Shown here: positions 12,501 through 24,228 of the stretch, piece after piece
How the letters are laid out: each line of letters opens with the position of its first letter
Position numbering within the stretch: the stretch's first letter is position 1
NCBI RefSeq assembly: GCF_028009165.1
Contig: NW_026611617.1
Coordinates: 382,001 to 446,000 of the forward strand
Origin: Akanthomyces muscarius
Lineage: Eukaryota > Ascomycota > Sordariomycetes > Hypocreales > Cordycipitaceae
Direction: 5' to 3'
DNA: 64,000 nt
The notes under the pieces: generated by a model
The model's input: the letters and a program-made list of their open reading frames with translations, nothing else
Database searches by the model: none
What the model was told of the DNA's origin: nothing
Program-made: the position numbers and the translations under genes

Positions 12501-13327
12501 TCTCTGGGGCTGATTCAGCTCCGATGCCCGAAATGCCTTGGTCTGTACTAGCCATCGATGCAGGACGGCCTCAGCTGAACGCTGCCCGGCCCTTTTTTTT
12601 TTTTTTGTTTTTTTTTTTGCAATGTTTTCATGCTCTTCCGGACCAGGCCTCGATCTTTCGTAGGTGGCGGAGCTGGGGCGGCCCAGTACGGAACCGCAAA
12701 TGTAACGGCCCGAATGAACGCTCTGCAGGTTCTGAGCTTGTGGCCTGAATACGTTTTCAGGCACATGGTCCGGGTATTTGTTTCGCTTTTTGTAAGGCTG
12801 ACGTTGAATATCTATAATGATGTGCACACCTTACAGAGTCCACGTCGCAACAGTAATGCCCCAACCGTAGAAAGCAACGAGAACCTTCAGCCACCATGAC
12901 GGGATATTGAAGCCCAACAAAGAAGGAAAGATGCAGACTGAAATATATACAATATGTACAGGTTGGTTATATATCTACTTCTATATACTCGTGAAAAGGG
13001 AACGGAAACAAATAACTTGGAGTAGGAAAACGACAGGTGCAGTTGGTTTGGTCGGTCAGGTTTGCAGGAAGCGGCCGACCTTCCAAAACCACCTGGCAAA
13101 GACATGGAAAGCAAAAAGAATTGGACAAGGAAAGTGGCCATCAGAAGCAAGAGGGCAGCTGCAGGTCAGACCAAGAAGAGCAGAGAGCTGCATCCTGTGA
13201 CGCCCGCGCCCTGCGGCTGACGCCCTCCTCTCCACCAAGCCCAGGTCTCACCCACTGCTCAAAGGAGGAAGATGTTTAGTACTTCTCTGCCGCCCCAAGG
13301 CACATGTGAGAGCTCGCTTCGCCGCCC
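9524..13327. other. 3.8-kb intergenic stretch without recognisable genes
   Basis: It lies between the start of the Zn2Cys6 gene and the 3' end of the GH64 gene. Open frames here (longest about 150 codons, at 10536-10997 and 11406-11834) have low-complexity or random composition and no family motif. Contents I can name: GGTACCTA-like motifs at 10077-10108 and 10441-10462, a GGAGCCT triplication near 10335-10360, and two adjacent T runs at 12593-12619. The part nearest 13327 should include the GH64 3' untranslated region, and the part nearest 9524 the factor's promoter. Confidence 0.5.
12593..12619 (+). repeat. Interrupted poly-T tract
   Basis: Two T runs of about 13 and 12 residues are separated by a single G. 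This is a homopolymer in otherwise mixed intergenic DNA. Confidence 0.8.
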
Positions 13328-14455
13328 TTACTCAAGCGGCGCACCGACACCAATCGTCAACGTCTTGGGATTCGGATCATTCAGGAAGCCAGACTGATCC
13401 ACGCCCTTGCTCGCGCCGACATCATCGTAGGGGAAGGCGTACCCGCGGCCCTCGACCGCCGTCGCGTGGCAGACGCGCGCGTAGTGGTTCGTCACGGCGT
13501 TCTGGTAGTACTTGGCCACGTCCTCGCCCTCGGGCTGGTTGTTGTTGATGAGCAGCGTGGAGCGGTTGAGCGCGGCGGCGAGGCGCGCGCCAATGTTGAG
13601 CGACTCGTCCGTCGCGCCTTCACCGTGCGCAAAGGGGCCCGAGTTGCACGAGAAGATGTCGCCGGCCGAGGGCTTGCCAAACGTGCCGCCGGCGCCAAAG
13701 TCGAGCTGCCCGGCGGCGTTGACGCGGCCCTTGACGTCGCCCCACGTGAACTGCGTGTTGACGGTGAGGTCCTCGCTCGTGTACTTTTGCCACACGGCGT
13801 TGACGTAGTCGTCGTAGTAGCCCTGCAGGAAGCCCGGGATCATGACGGCGCCCGAGTTGGGGCTCAGCGCGCGCAGCAGCTGGCCCGCCGACGACTTGAC
13901 GACGAGCTTGTCCCAGCCGGCGCCGTCCTTGGCGCCCTGCTCGGCGAGCCCCGCGCAGACCTTTTCCAGGCCGTCGGCGGGCAGGCCGGCGACGCTGGTG
14001 ACGCTGCCGCCGGCGTTTTCGAGGCGCAGGCTCACGGGCAGGCTGACAAAGTCGACGTAGGACACGTTGACGTAGAGCTGGCTGCGGTTAAAGGTGAACT
14101 CGGCGAAGCCCCAGTCGAGGTCGTAGTTTGCGTCGGCGGCGTTGAGCGCCGACGGCTCGACGAGCGCGGGGCCCGGGTTGACGAAGAAGGTCAGCGGCTT
14201 GTCCTTGGAGAACCAGACGCGGCCGCCCGAGACGTACGGGATGGTGACGGTGCGCGAGGTGCCCGGGCTGCCCACGCTGATGGCGCAGTCGGCGCCGAGC
14301 GGCGCGAGCGTCTGCGTGGGACTGGCCGGGTGGTACGCCGTCTGGCCGTCGGCCGACAGCACAAAGAGCCCGTCGTCCGAGGTGCCGGTGATGTGCGCGT
14401 ACAGAGCGCCCGCGTTGGTGCTGTTGCGCAGCACAATCTGCAAGGTTCCAGACAT
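13328..14455 (-). CDS. GH64 family beta-1,3-glucanase (thaumatin-like fold)
   Basis: Single exon, 375 residues from ATG 14455. Glycoside hydrolase family 64 enzymes cleave beta-1,3-glucan to oligosaccharides. Seen: N-terminal LQIVLRNSTNAGALYAHITG, IPYVSGGRVWFSKDKPLTFF around residues 75-95, DWGFAEFTFN, YVNVSYVDFVSLPVSL and the C-terminal GRGYAFPYDDVGA; together these follow the GH64 pattern, and the length fits. No signal peptide is visible at this start. The frame stays open for 40 more codons up to an ATG at 14575, but that leader is polar and not secretory, so I chose the internal ATG that begins the conserved fold. Either the enzyme leaves the cell unconventionally, stays inside, or an upstream exon was missed. 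It reads in the same direction as the GH16 gene next door. Confidence 0.85.
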   Translation of the reverse strand: MSGTLQIVLRNSTNAGALYAHITGTSDDGLFVLSADGQTAYHPASPTQTLAPLGADCAISVGSPGTSRTVTIPYVSGGRVWFSKDKPLTFFVNPGPALVEPSALNAADANYDLDWGFAEFTFNRSQLYVNVSYVDFVSLPVSLRLENAGGSVTSVAGLPADGLEKVCAGLAEQGAKDGAGWDKLVVKSSAGQLLRALSPNSGAVMIPGFLQGYYDDYVNAVWQKYTSEDLTVNTQFTWGDVKGRVNAAGQLDFGAGGTFGKPSAGDIFSCNSGPFAHGEGATDESLNIGARLAAALNRSTLLINNNQPEGEDVAKYYQNAVTNHYARVCHATAVEGRGYAFPYDDVGASKGVDQSGFLNDPNPKTLTIGVGAPLE

Positions 14456-15364
14456 GATGACGGGGTGCGATTTGCTATATATCGTTTGCTGGTTCCGATG
14501 TTGCTTGCCTTTGGCGGCGTTTTCTTCTCGGGATTCAGACGACGGAAGCTGCGGGAGCGGGAGAAGATTCTGCAAATGTGTAGAATGCGCGATAAAAAAA
14601 AAAGTGACTGATCAGTTGTTTTATCGCACTCGAGATGAGAGAGAGAGCTAGCTTTTACACCCAATGGTGAATCTCTTGGCGGGGAACCGATGTGGGGGAA
14701 AGCAGTGTATGATGGGATGATGTTGGTAGAGAAAATCTCAGATCACGGCATCGGGCCGCATCCATGCCCTTTAAATAAGCATTCAAGCAGAGCAAAGGGG
14801 TCCATCGTCGCCGCTCGCTGATGCCCACACGCAGGATCCTTGGCGTGGACTGAACACCTGAATGGTCCTTCTCCCGCGTGTGCGCGATACTCGAGAACCC
14901 GCGCTCGTCGTCGATCGCTCCCGTGCCTGATATCCACATGCTCCGCCATTGTTTGTAGCTGTCATCTTGGCCTGGCTGGCCCGGCTTTAGCAAACCTTGT
15001 GCAGATGTTCGTGTAAACTTTGCTCCAAGCATCACTGCTGCTGCAGAGAAATGACGCCGTGCCTGAAAGTGGGCTGCCGCCGATCGTACAGCGTCCACGC
15101 AGTCACGTCGCGTCAGATGATCACGACGTCGCAGTCAACTCGTCGAGTGTCACTTGACGCACACCGTTACATCGTCAAAACTCAGTATATTATCGTCACC
15201 CATTGAAGCACATCGTTGCCTTGAATAAATACACACCCGAAAGCTAGTTTCCCTCGTGTTGTCCTGCTTGTCCCGCACAAGTGACAGGTAGCCCGTAGCA
15301 GGCACCATCTCATCCCAAAAGTCGCGCGCATGCTAGACATTCAGTATTCCCACATCGCGTGCTC
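14456..15364. other. Intergenic region, GH64 promoter / GH16 3' side
   Basis: 909 bp. It must hold the GH64 promoter and the GH16 3' untranslated region. A GA-rich run (gagagagagag-like) lies near 14636-14648. I see no further gene. Confidence 0.5.
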
Positions 15365-16521
15365 CTAATCAGCCCTTATAAACACTAAGCCAGTCAACAG
15401 AAAGATCAAAGACCCTAGCCTGGGTATGATGGCAGCCGCCAAACTTTTGTCACCGTCCCCCGGCGTGTGATTTGGGTTGAAGAACTGGCCGCCATCGGTC
15501 GCATCATCGGCTGTCCCGTTGAGCACTGAACACGCGTCAACCCGCTTCGACGCGCAGCCCGTTACCCAATCATGCTCTCGTCTGATGTCTGACGAGTTGA
15601 AGTATGCCTTGACGTAGCTGACAATAATCGTGGCATCCTCCTGCGGTGGTCCACCCGACCACTTTGCGTTGCCGTTGCTCCAGTGTTGGAGGATGAGATG
15701 CCCTGCGCTGTCCGGGATGCTGACTCCATCCATCTGTGCCAACAACTTGCTGTCTGCGTAAAAGGATACTTTACCTGGCAAGTAATCGAATCGATATTCG
15801 TGGAACGCTGCAGTCGGGTCAAAATCGAGATTTACCGTCTTGTATGTCGAAGTACCGCTGGCATCATAGCCCCTCGCAGCCGAATCTTTGGATTGTATCA
15901 CGAGATTTACCGGAAACGTGCTGTTCTCCGAGTGATATTCCGTGGACAAAAATTCCATGTCGATCTCTTGGGTGTCGTTGAAATACTAGCCATCAGATGT
16001 TCGCTTTAGCTACACTGCAGCCACTGCTGTCGCATGAGGAGGTTTCTTACCCAGAAGAAGGCTGCGCATGTGCCTTTTACAGGTGTCAGCTTCATGCCTG
16101 CTCTAAACGAGCCCCAGAGCAGATCCCGACGAGCACTATCCATCTCGGCGACGGACACGGCATCGTTGACAATGGTGGCACCAACCGACAGCTCCACACC
16201 AGCCTGCTTTCCAGAAGCGCCTTTGTTTGCTGCGCCTGATCCAACAATAACGTTTTTCGGCGTGAAAAGCTTGGAGTATCTTCCGCGTCCTGCTTCTGCA
16301 GAGACGTTAAACTCTTGTCGCCGCCAGTCTTTAGCTGCGGTGATGGATTTCAGCTTGGTGAAATCCGTTTCGATGGCCTCGGTGAAGAGCCAATTGTCGC
16401 CGTTTGCGCTGCCAACTTGGTAGCCGCAAGCACATGCTGCTGCCGATACTCTGCAGACCCAGAAGATGACGAATGCTATGACCGAGCCTTGCAGCCCGAT
16501 GCGTCCAGGATGCGGCCGCAT
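15365..16521 (-). CDS. Secreted GH16-family glycosidase, probably GPI-anchored
   Basis: Exons 16521-16051 and 15985-15365 encode 363 residues. The N-terminus (about 1-28) is a signal peptide with core GSVIAFVIFWVCRVSAAA. The mature part starts CACGYQVGSANGDNWLFTEA. The catalytic motif EIDME (nucleophile and acid/base glutamates near residues 164 and 168) lies just after the 65-bp intron, and HEYRFDYLPGKVSFYADSKL and ILQHWSNGNAKWSGGPP follow as in GH16 concanavalin-like glucanases. The tail ends with a Gly/Asp-rich stretch and a hydrophobic run (SLIFLLTGLVFI), consistent with GPI anchoring to wall or membrane. It probably acts on beta-glucan of its own or another organism's wall; the exact substrate is not readable. 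It is co-directional with GH64 909 bp away. Confidence 0.88.
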
Positions 16522-17735
16522 AGCTATTCCTTGCGCGCAGCGATGCGTCAACGTGGTCGTTGTCGACAATGCGCAGCAAACAGTGTCAGAAGTTGTCTCG
16601 TATCTGGTAGAGGTCTGTCTTGTAGGATGAGAGGCGAACATGGAGTTGGAGAGTTTGAAATTGTCCGCAATCCCGTCAGTCGGTGCAAATCCTTTCGAGT
16701 GCGCGGAAACAAAGCAGGTTCGCACCTGCCTTTGTGTGCCACGTTGCACAGAGCTTTCATCACCTCCGCAATATGCAAGACGCCACTGCGACTTGCAATC
16801 TGCGCCGACCACATCACAATTGAAACAAGAGCTATTTTGACAGAGAAGGTATTATTGATTCAATGTAGTACTAAATATATCTATACACGAGCAACGGGCT
16901 AGTCGATCCGAAGAGGAATCGCGCCGGAAGAGGCAGGACTCAACATCGAGGTAGCTTCCAAGGCTCTCGCGTTGTTCAAGCCCGTTGACACAACTAGAGT
17001 TAAGGAAAGACGATAATAAGAAGTTTGAAAAAAGAAATGACAATGACAACGTGCTAACAAACTTGCACAAGGAGAGTAGTATGACAATGAAAAGCAAGAG
17101 CAGCAAATGCATCGAAAATGGAGTCAAGGAAATGAAAAAAGGCAAATCGCCGCGATTTGGCACAACAGGCTCTGGCAAAACCAAAAGAGAGAAACACAAA
17201 AAAAAGACAACAGGTAGTAGAACAGGAGAGGAAATTGCTCGGCATTCCCATCATGGACCAGCCAATCAGTCTGCTGCCTTTGCAGAAATTAGTAGTCAGG
17301 ATGCCATTTTCCTCTGCGTGCTCCGGTATATCATTTCAAACCCTTCCCCGTTCGTAACCCAGTGTACCTGTGGTCCCACGATATTATGCCCAAGAAACCA
17401 TAAGTTGACAAAAAGAAACTGGCCAATTTAAGCAAACGACATATTGCCTGCTCTGCCTCAGGCGTCGTAGACAATAGAAATGGAGATGAGACCAATGGAA
17501 TTTCCAACAGAAAGCAGATCAAAGTGAAAAAAAGAAGAAAAAAAATCGACAAGACGCAAGCGGACCGACTCCATTCCCAGTCAAAAATTCCAAAGTAGAC
17601 GCCGAAACCAGAATGATTAGCCTAATGACAAAGGCGGATAGGAAAAGTACTGAAGAAGCTGAGAGGTATATGCAAAGGAAACGGGTTAAAACCCTCAATG
17701 AAACAGTAGGAAAAATTCGTTCAGTCGTCGCAGTT
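16522..17735. other. Intergenic region, GH16 promoter / C2H2 factor 3' side
   Basis: 1.2 kb. The stretch at about 16990-17740 is strongly purine-rich on the plus strand (many AAGAAAA tracts) and probably includes the 3' untranslated region of the leftward C2H2 gene. No gene is seen. Confidence 0.5.
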
Positions 17736-20339
17736 TTAGTACACGCTATCCTCATCCGCTCCTTGCGAGATCATCGAAGGAGTGGAAACGCTTGAGGAAG
17801 CTTCGCGATCGTCGACGTAGCCGACGAGCGCTTGGGAGTGAAGCTTGAAGGATTCGCCCATGAGACGGGTGATTCCCCAGACCACGACTTCGTCGAGCAT
17901 GGAGCCCCAAAGCCGAGCGACAATTGAGCTGAGTTGGGACATGTAACTCTCATCCAGGTCCTTGACGAAGAGCTGTCTTACTTTGTTGTACATGGCCAGT
18001 TCTTCCTGCGTCGCTGGCTCTTCGTCATGTTCCAGACGATAGAGCCAAAGCGAGAGAATGATCATAAGGTCAAGCCCACACAACGGATGCTCTACGCTCC
18101 AATTGGTAGGTGAGGTGCGGGCAACCCATCGAACGCCCTGTAAAACGGCCGTTTCGATGCAGCTATAGCATTCCTCGATAACCTTGATCAGCTCACTCGA
18201 TCGCTTCACGCGATCGCGAGCACGAGACATGGCAGCACCAACTTCATAAGGATCGTGATAGCGGAGAGCTTCTTGAACACCCTTCAGGTCGACCTCAAGG
18301 CGAGCACGAGCGTTTCTGTACATGGCCTTGGCGTTGAAAATCAGCGGGTGTCCCTTGTGGGGAGCGCTGAGAGGAACGTTGACCGTCTCAGGCTCACAGC
18401 GCTCCAGAGACTTGTCCCAAGTTTCAAGAGCCAGGCGCAGCTTGTACTCAGTGACAACGTCCTGCAGTGCTTCGGGGCTTCGTTTGTGGTACCAGACCTC
18501 CAGAAACAGAGCGTTGATCATGACACGAGTGGCAAATGCGCTGTATTGCAGAGTCTCGCCTTGGAAAAGGTTGTCGTGGGCCTCGAGGAACGTGATGGCA
18601 GGAGGACCCTTGAGATGATCTTGCGAGGCGCTCTCATCGTTGACTTGGGCGTTCCAGAGGGCTTCGGTGGACGGAAGCTGAAGGTCCTCAAACTCGTTGA
18701 AGCTGATGGCAGGAGTGTGATTGTACGTCAACGTCAGCAGACCAAAGAAGATGTAGACTGCGTAGTACGTGCGACGGCAGCCTTCATCCTCAACCCATTC
18801 GGCGCGCGTAGGCTTGGCATTGCCGCGGGCCTCTTGACGTAGCTTGAGCTCATAGCGATTGCCGGCGACCATGTTGGCGAGCAGACTCTTGATCGAGCAC
18901 GCCCATTCGAGTCCCTTGGGGTCACCGCTCCAGCTAGCGAAGATCATGTTCAGCAGCGAGCTTTGCATGGTCCAAAGCGGGCACTTGCGAGAGCTGAAAT
19001 TTTCCTTATTTTGCAGGAACTGGTTGACGAGCACCTTGGAGCCGATGTGCAGCATGTAGGCCTGGTCTTGGTCAAAGGCGTACAGAGCTCCGATACTCAG
19101 AACAGCAAGGAGTAGAGGAGGCGAGATCTGTGCGGGGTTGAAAGATGCCGGATGCAAGAAGGGCAGGTGGTGATGAAACAGGCCAAAGTACGTCGACAGG
19201 TAGCGGTTCAGTGAGCCGAGGCCAGGTAGGCGGAAGCCTTCGGGGATGGCGTTTTCGCGATCATGACTGTGAATGATGTCGAGAATAGCGTTACGCTCGT
19301 CATCGCCGGAGAACTGAGGAGCTCTGAAGCCAGCCTGGGCCGAGTCAAAGGCAGGACTCATCGGGGTGCCGGCATCGGAATGGGAGGCGGATCTCAGCAT
19401 GGACTGAATGGCTGGGACGAAGCCGTGAGAATTTTGACTTCCGATGGGGGGCAACTGGTTGGGATGCGGCTGCAGAGTGGCGCCACTAGCAAAAGAGCGC
19501 TGCGAATCGAAGGAGCCGGCAACACTAGGCGTGATGGGATGGGTCTTGGGGTCCGCGCCAGGCTGCGACATGAAGTTTTCCCACTGAACCTGGGGCAAGG
19601 CAATGGCGCCAGACGGGTACGTGACTGCTGGCTCCATAGCAGCCGAGGTGCGAGGCGAGTAGGACATGGATTGGCTGTCGTCGTAGGGCGAGTCATCGCT
19701 GCGCATGGCAGCAGTGGCCTTGTGATGCAAGTCGGCGACAAGCATGGCGGCGGCCTCGACATCAAAGATGCTATCCGGGCCACCATCCATTTGCTCCAAG
19801 GTGGAGGCATCGAGGGCTGCGAGAGATGCCTTGGGTGTGCCATCAATACCACGGGTCTTGGGACCAGCACGTCGCTTTCCGTCGCTGTGCAAAGGGACAC
19901 CACCGTCTTTGGCGTGGACAGTTCGGTCATGGCGAAGAAGCAAGTCGCGGCGGACAAAGGTGCTTCTACACTTCATGCATTTGAAGGGACGTTCTTTGGT
20001 GTCTGGAGGGCAGTGTTAGCATTCACATCATGGACGGAAAATTTGACAGGGGCGGGCGCGGAGAATTGGATTGACGGGAGAGTCGGGGTTTTGGCGGTTT
20101 CTCTCGAACTGTTCTTCTCGTCTCCATCGAAGCAGCAAATTGGGCGTGGGCAAGGTTGTAAGGGAAGATGATTGGGGAATCGACGTACGTGATCGCTCGT
20201 GGCGGCTTCTGTGTTCACTTCTGCTAAAGGCTCGGTTGCAGAATTGGCATTTGTATTTGCGTTCAGGTGCGAGGGAAGTCTTTCGGGACGACGTTGATGC
20301 CGCCTGGGGCGGCAAAACGGCAACGCTTGCTCCAGGCAT
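17736..20339 (-). CDS. C2H2 zinc-finger transcription factor with fungal-trans domain (ADR1-like finger pair)
   Basis: Exons 20339-20189 and 20002-17736 encode 805 residues. Two fingers lie at the N-terminus: C31/C34/H47/H51 and C59/C62/H75/H80, the second containing FVRRDLLLRH, the arrangement of ADR1/AmdA-like pairs. The 186-bp intron, the longest in the window, splits the codon for His51 and is required to join the fingers. A disordered Ser/Pro/Gln region follows (about 85-290), then the Fungal_trans (PF04082-type) region from about 300 (GSLNRYLSTYFGLFHHHLPF, LHPASFNPAQ, ALYAFDQDQAYML). It is a nuclear regulator; targets unknown. The frame is open upstream to an ATG at 20435, so up to 32 extra residues are possible; I preferred the ATG directly ahead of the conserved part. 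Confidence 0.9.
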
Positions 20340-20769
20340 ATTAGGCGATGCGTCTCGGAATCGGTGTCGAGTTGGTGTTGGTGGTGGTGGTGGTGAAGGA
20401 TGGATCAGCAGTGTGAGCGGTTGTCGAAAAAGCACTGTCTGTAAGGGCGGAAAGAGGTTCGTGGACCTGCAGAACGATGGTTGAATATCGTCTGGATGCG
20501 GGTTGGGCTATCAACTCCTAGCCTCGCTCGCGCGCGCGCTCCCGTGGGGTTTAAAGTGTGACAACGGTGGTCTTGATCGTAGAACTGGTCATTTGGGAGG
20601 AAGATATTCTGGTCATGGAAGTGCTATGTGATTTGGGTATATTCGGGGGTCTGGAGTGTGAGGCGGCAAAGGGCCTCTGGAAAAGAATCAAGGCGAAAGC
20701 CTGGTCGAGGTGGTCAAACGCGAAAGGGGCGAGAGACCTTGGTGGGAGTTTGGTGAGTTGAGTTGGTGA

Positions 20770-21000
20770 TGTACGTGGGAGGGAGGAGATGGGGGAGCAG
20801 CGGAGGAGAAGTAGTAGAAAGTTTGAGGGGGGAGGGGGGAGACAAACGGGGGGAACGCCAGCAACCAGGCGGGGGCCAAGAGGCTTGGGAAAAAAGCGAG
20901 CGAGCAACGAGTGGAGGGGGCGAGGAATCGCGGCGCGCAGAGAAAAAAAAAAGACAGAGAGGGAGGGAGGAAGAGGGGGGGGCAACAGTGGGAAACGAGG
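20770..21000 (+). repeat. Polypurine tract upstream of the C2H2 factor
   Basis: Long runs of G and A (for example repeated GGAGGAG, GGGGGGAGG and a 10-A run near 20941) fill this stretch of the plus strand, so the sense strand of the leftward C2H2 gene is C/T-rich. CT-rich tracts near start sites are common in filamentous-fungal promoters. The block also has the composition for G-quadruplex or triplex formation. Confidence 0.6.
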
Positions 21001-24000
21001 GGTGGGTGGGCAGGATAACACAGCACCGGACCACCGAAAGGCCGCTGGAAAGGCCACTAATTGAAAGGAGAAGCCACTGGGAGACCGCTGGAACGAAGCA
21101 AAAGGCCGCCGGTGCGTTGACTTGGGCCGTTTGGGCTGAGCTGGCTGGGCTGGGTCAGTCATCTCAGTGAGTGGTCAAGGTTCAAGTCTGGTGGGTGGCA
21201 CAAGTACCGGAGCTTCCGTCTGGAGGTACCTACCCCTCAATACGGGGGGCTTGCTTAAGGCGTCCTGGGCGGTCCACAGGGGGCTGTCAGGCTGGCGGTA
21301 CCTGGGGAGCGGTGTCTCGTCAGGCGCATGCTCGGGCAAAACGCGCTGGAGGAGCATGTACTTATGGCCTCAGGCGGGCACGCAGCAAGGCATCAGGGGG
21401 GTACATGGCCCGGTACCTCTAGGTGTTGCATCAGCAGCAGGTAAATGGCCAATGCAAATAGGTACAGTGGCTCACTGGCTACGAGCGGGGCAGTCAGCGG
21501 GCGAGGGCGAGGGGGCGGCGCCGGCCCGTCCTGGTGCGTGCTGTGTAATAAGCAAGCACCTACCTCCTCCTACCAATACTTACAGCACATCAGTAGTCTG
21601 TCAACAGTGGACTCTGGCACGGAAAAGACACTGTTACGGGTACCAGTAATAAGAATGATGGGCTCCGCACCCCACCCACACCAGCTCGGCCTGCGCTTTC
21701 CTCACTGGGCTGTACCTCCCCAGGCCTGCCCCCCCCCCGTCCCCCTCTTGGGCTCTCCGGCCCACTGCTCATGACAAACTTGGCGAGACGTGATTGTCGG
21801 CGCCACCAAGTCGGGTAGCGTGTTCGTCCCGCCGCCCTAGCAGGCATGAAGAGTCGCTACTTTTCCTGAGCTATCCCTACTCCGTTCCTACTGCTGGCTG
21901 TGTGGGCTTGCTGGCATCATTACTCTTACCTGTACTCAGTATAGTGGTACGAGCGCGCCGGCATGCCGTCCCGTCACGAACAATAGGTATTGTGCCGGGC
22001 CCCTCTCCTCTTCATCTCCCCCTTGTCACACGCTGGCTGGTGCGTCTGCACTGGTACTGGTAGCTTCCGCTGGCGTAGCCTTAGGCTAGCTTAAGTCTCT
22101 GCTTGGCTCTAAAGGCGGCCTTGGATTTAGAGGGGAATGGAGGATGAGGGGGGATGAGGAAGAGGGGGAGGTGGGAGGGGAAAGAAGGTGGCTGGTGTCG
22201 TGCCTGTGCACTCGCTCAACCACAACTCTCTCAGTAAGCCCATCCGCTGGCAGAATTACCCAGGGGCTGGGATAGGTACTTTCCTGTCTACCAGTAGCAC
22301 CTGTTATTAACGTTACCAGTAAGTTAGTTGCTCTGTCGCATCAGGTGTCCTCAGGCCCAGTCACACTCACGAGAAGCTCCCCCCAGCATCACGATCCTCT
22401 CGCATCGAGCAAGTCTTTTGTTGCAGAAGAAGCGGTCGCTGCAGAGAACACGGTAACCCGCAACCTGGTTAAACACCCCTGGCCCTGTCCATGGAGGTTG
22501 CATCTTGCTAGAGAGGCTTTTGTGCCGATGCAGCAAGCTTTCCTCTTCGTCACCGCCATGTAGGTAAGCTCTTGTCGATTTCGCGACAGGGCTTCGATCC
22601 CGCGGGCAGCAGGCGGCCGGCATGCAGAGCCAGAACATGAGCAAACCCCCCTGGAACCACAGCTTGTCATGGTCCATGGAACTGGCTCGACCCAAGACAT
22701 TGCAAGTCATAGCTAGGTACACATCACATTACAGCGCGTTTTCAGGGCTACTAGCTTGTGCTCAGTAGGTTACCTTAGGTAGGTACTTTGCTGGTTCCAA
22801 TGCTGCCGACGCGGCCGCTGTGCATGAGATCCACCGCGGCGGGGCATTTTATAGCGGCTTTTGGGCGCCGCGCCCTCTGGAGCTTGTGCAGCCGAGCTGC
22901 CACGCTCGCACGCCCAGGTAACGTACCTATAGCACTAGACTCGCCGAGCAGCCTGTCGCCTGCAAACTGAAGGCCGACTTTGGTTGACCGCTTGATTCTA
23001 TTTTTCATGTTACAGAGTGTAATGAAGAATGCGGTCAAGAGTGAGGAGCGAATGGCGGGCTCCGGGCTCGACTGGGTTCTTGCAGAAGCCTACGGGACGT
23101 GTACCTAGCAACGACGCGCAGATGCTACCACTTTACGGCATTGACGATGGTGTGTCGGCTAACACGATGGTGGTGGCTGCGACAAACCACTACCAGCACC
23201 AAGAAAGAGGAGCGCCAATCTCCCAGAACCAGTTGTCAATGCTGGGTCGACAACTATTTGCACGACTAGTATCCCCTCGCCGCAAAGTACTGCGCCCCAG
23301 GTCCGTGTCTGGCCCTGTTTCACACGGCTCGCTGCTTTGCCAATAGACGGTCACTGTTCCGCTCTCCGTAACACGGTCTCGCCGCTATTAGTTGCAGGCC
23401 AGGCACTGTCATGCCAATTAATGAAGCACAAGCTATTTACAGCGACACCTGCTAATTTCGCAGGATTCCCCAAAGAGGACCGTCGAGTGGGACGGCGCAA
23501 GGCGGGAGATCAGCTTCCTTTTCCTTTCTTTTCCCAGTCCATAATACTGGTATTAGCATGACACCACCAGTAGTAGTGTGCGAGTATTAGCTTTCTGGCA
23601 AAAGCGAATAAAAATATCCTAAAATTATACATGCCCTCCTTGATGTCACAGCCCAGATGCTCGGACCGTCCCTTGGACAATGAGGCCCCGGTGGCCCGTC
23701 CCGTTTCCACGCGAGTCATCGTGGGCTATCCCTTGCACACAGGCCAAGTTTGCCCCTGACTTTTGTTCCCCAAGTCATTCTCGAAAGATACAGAGAAGAA
23801 AATGGTGGCAAGGGCCGGCCGGGCTGCCTTGCTATTGTCAGCGATAGCAGTAAGCGCTGACAATGCAAGCGCGGACCCTTTGTCATTGAAAACGTGCTCC
23901 ATCTACAGTCTCGTAAGAAGATGAAGAAGAAGAAAGCGCAAGCCTATTGTTGGAATCGCGAGATATTGGCATCGTTTCTTTGGTATATAGCTGTGCAAGT

Positions 24001-24204
24001 ACGAGGCGGCTGAGCGTTCCAGAGGCCGAGCACACAAGAGCTCTAGGGAACACATGTCGGCGGCTCCGCCAGGCGCGCCTTGCTTGTCTCTCTCGGACGC
24101 GTCCAAAGAGGGCCGTTCATCTTCTTGTACCTCTTATTCTGGGACAGCTTTTGCTGTGAATGATGCAAGTCCCGAGGATTCCGAGTCCGCGGAAGTGGAA
24201 TCTT

Positions 24205-24228
24205 GGGGGGGGGGGGGGGGGGGGGGGG
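24205..24228 (+). repeat. Poly-G homopolymer, 24 residues
   Basis: An uninterrupted run of 24 G residues in unannotated intergenic DNA, followed about 145 bp later by a CA-rich block at 24374-24410. Its length may be uncertain because such runs are error-prone in sequencing. Confidence 0.85.

Noticed and set aside
14475..14482. TATATAT just upstream of the GH64 start as a TATA box
   Set aside because: It is only about 20 bp before the chosen ATG, so transcription would begin inside the coding region; it is more likely chance AT sequence in the leader.
13466..14611. Plus-strand open frame of about 381 codons opposite GH64
   Set aside because: It is an Arg/Ala/Val-rich shadow frame caused by high GC at third codon positions; GH64 on the minus strand explains the DNA.
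7512..20339. Secondary-metabolite cluster around the two transcription factors
   Set aside because: No PKS, NRPS, terpene synthase, P450 or transporter lies between them; only two glucan-active hydrolases and gene-free DNA.
20551..21162. Proline/serine-rich minus-strand frame of about 203 codons upstream of the C2H2 gene
   Set aside because: The composition simply reflects the C/T-rich tract. There is no domain, and it sits where the leader or promoter should be.
22585..22612. tRNA B-box-like GGGCTTCGATCCC
   Set aside because: Flanking bases do not form a TpsiC stem, and no A box or acceptor stem is found at the right distance.
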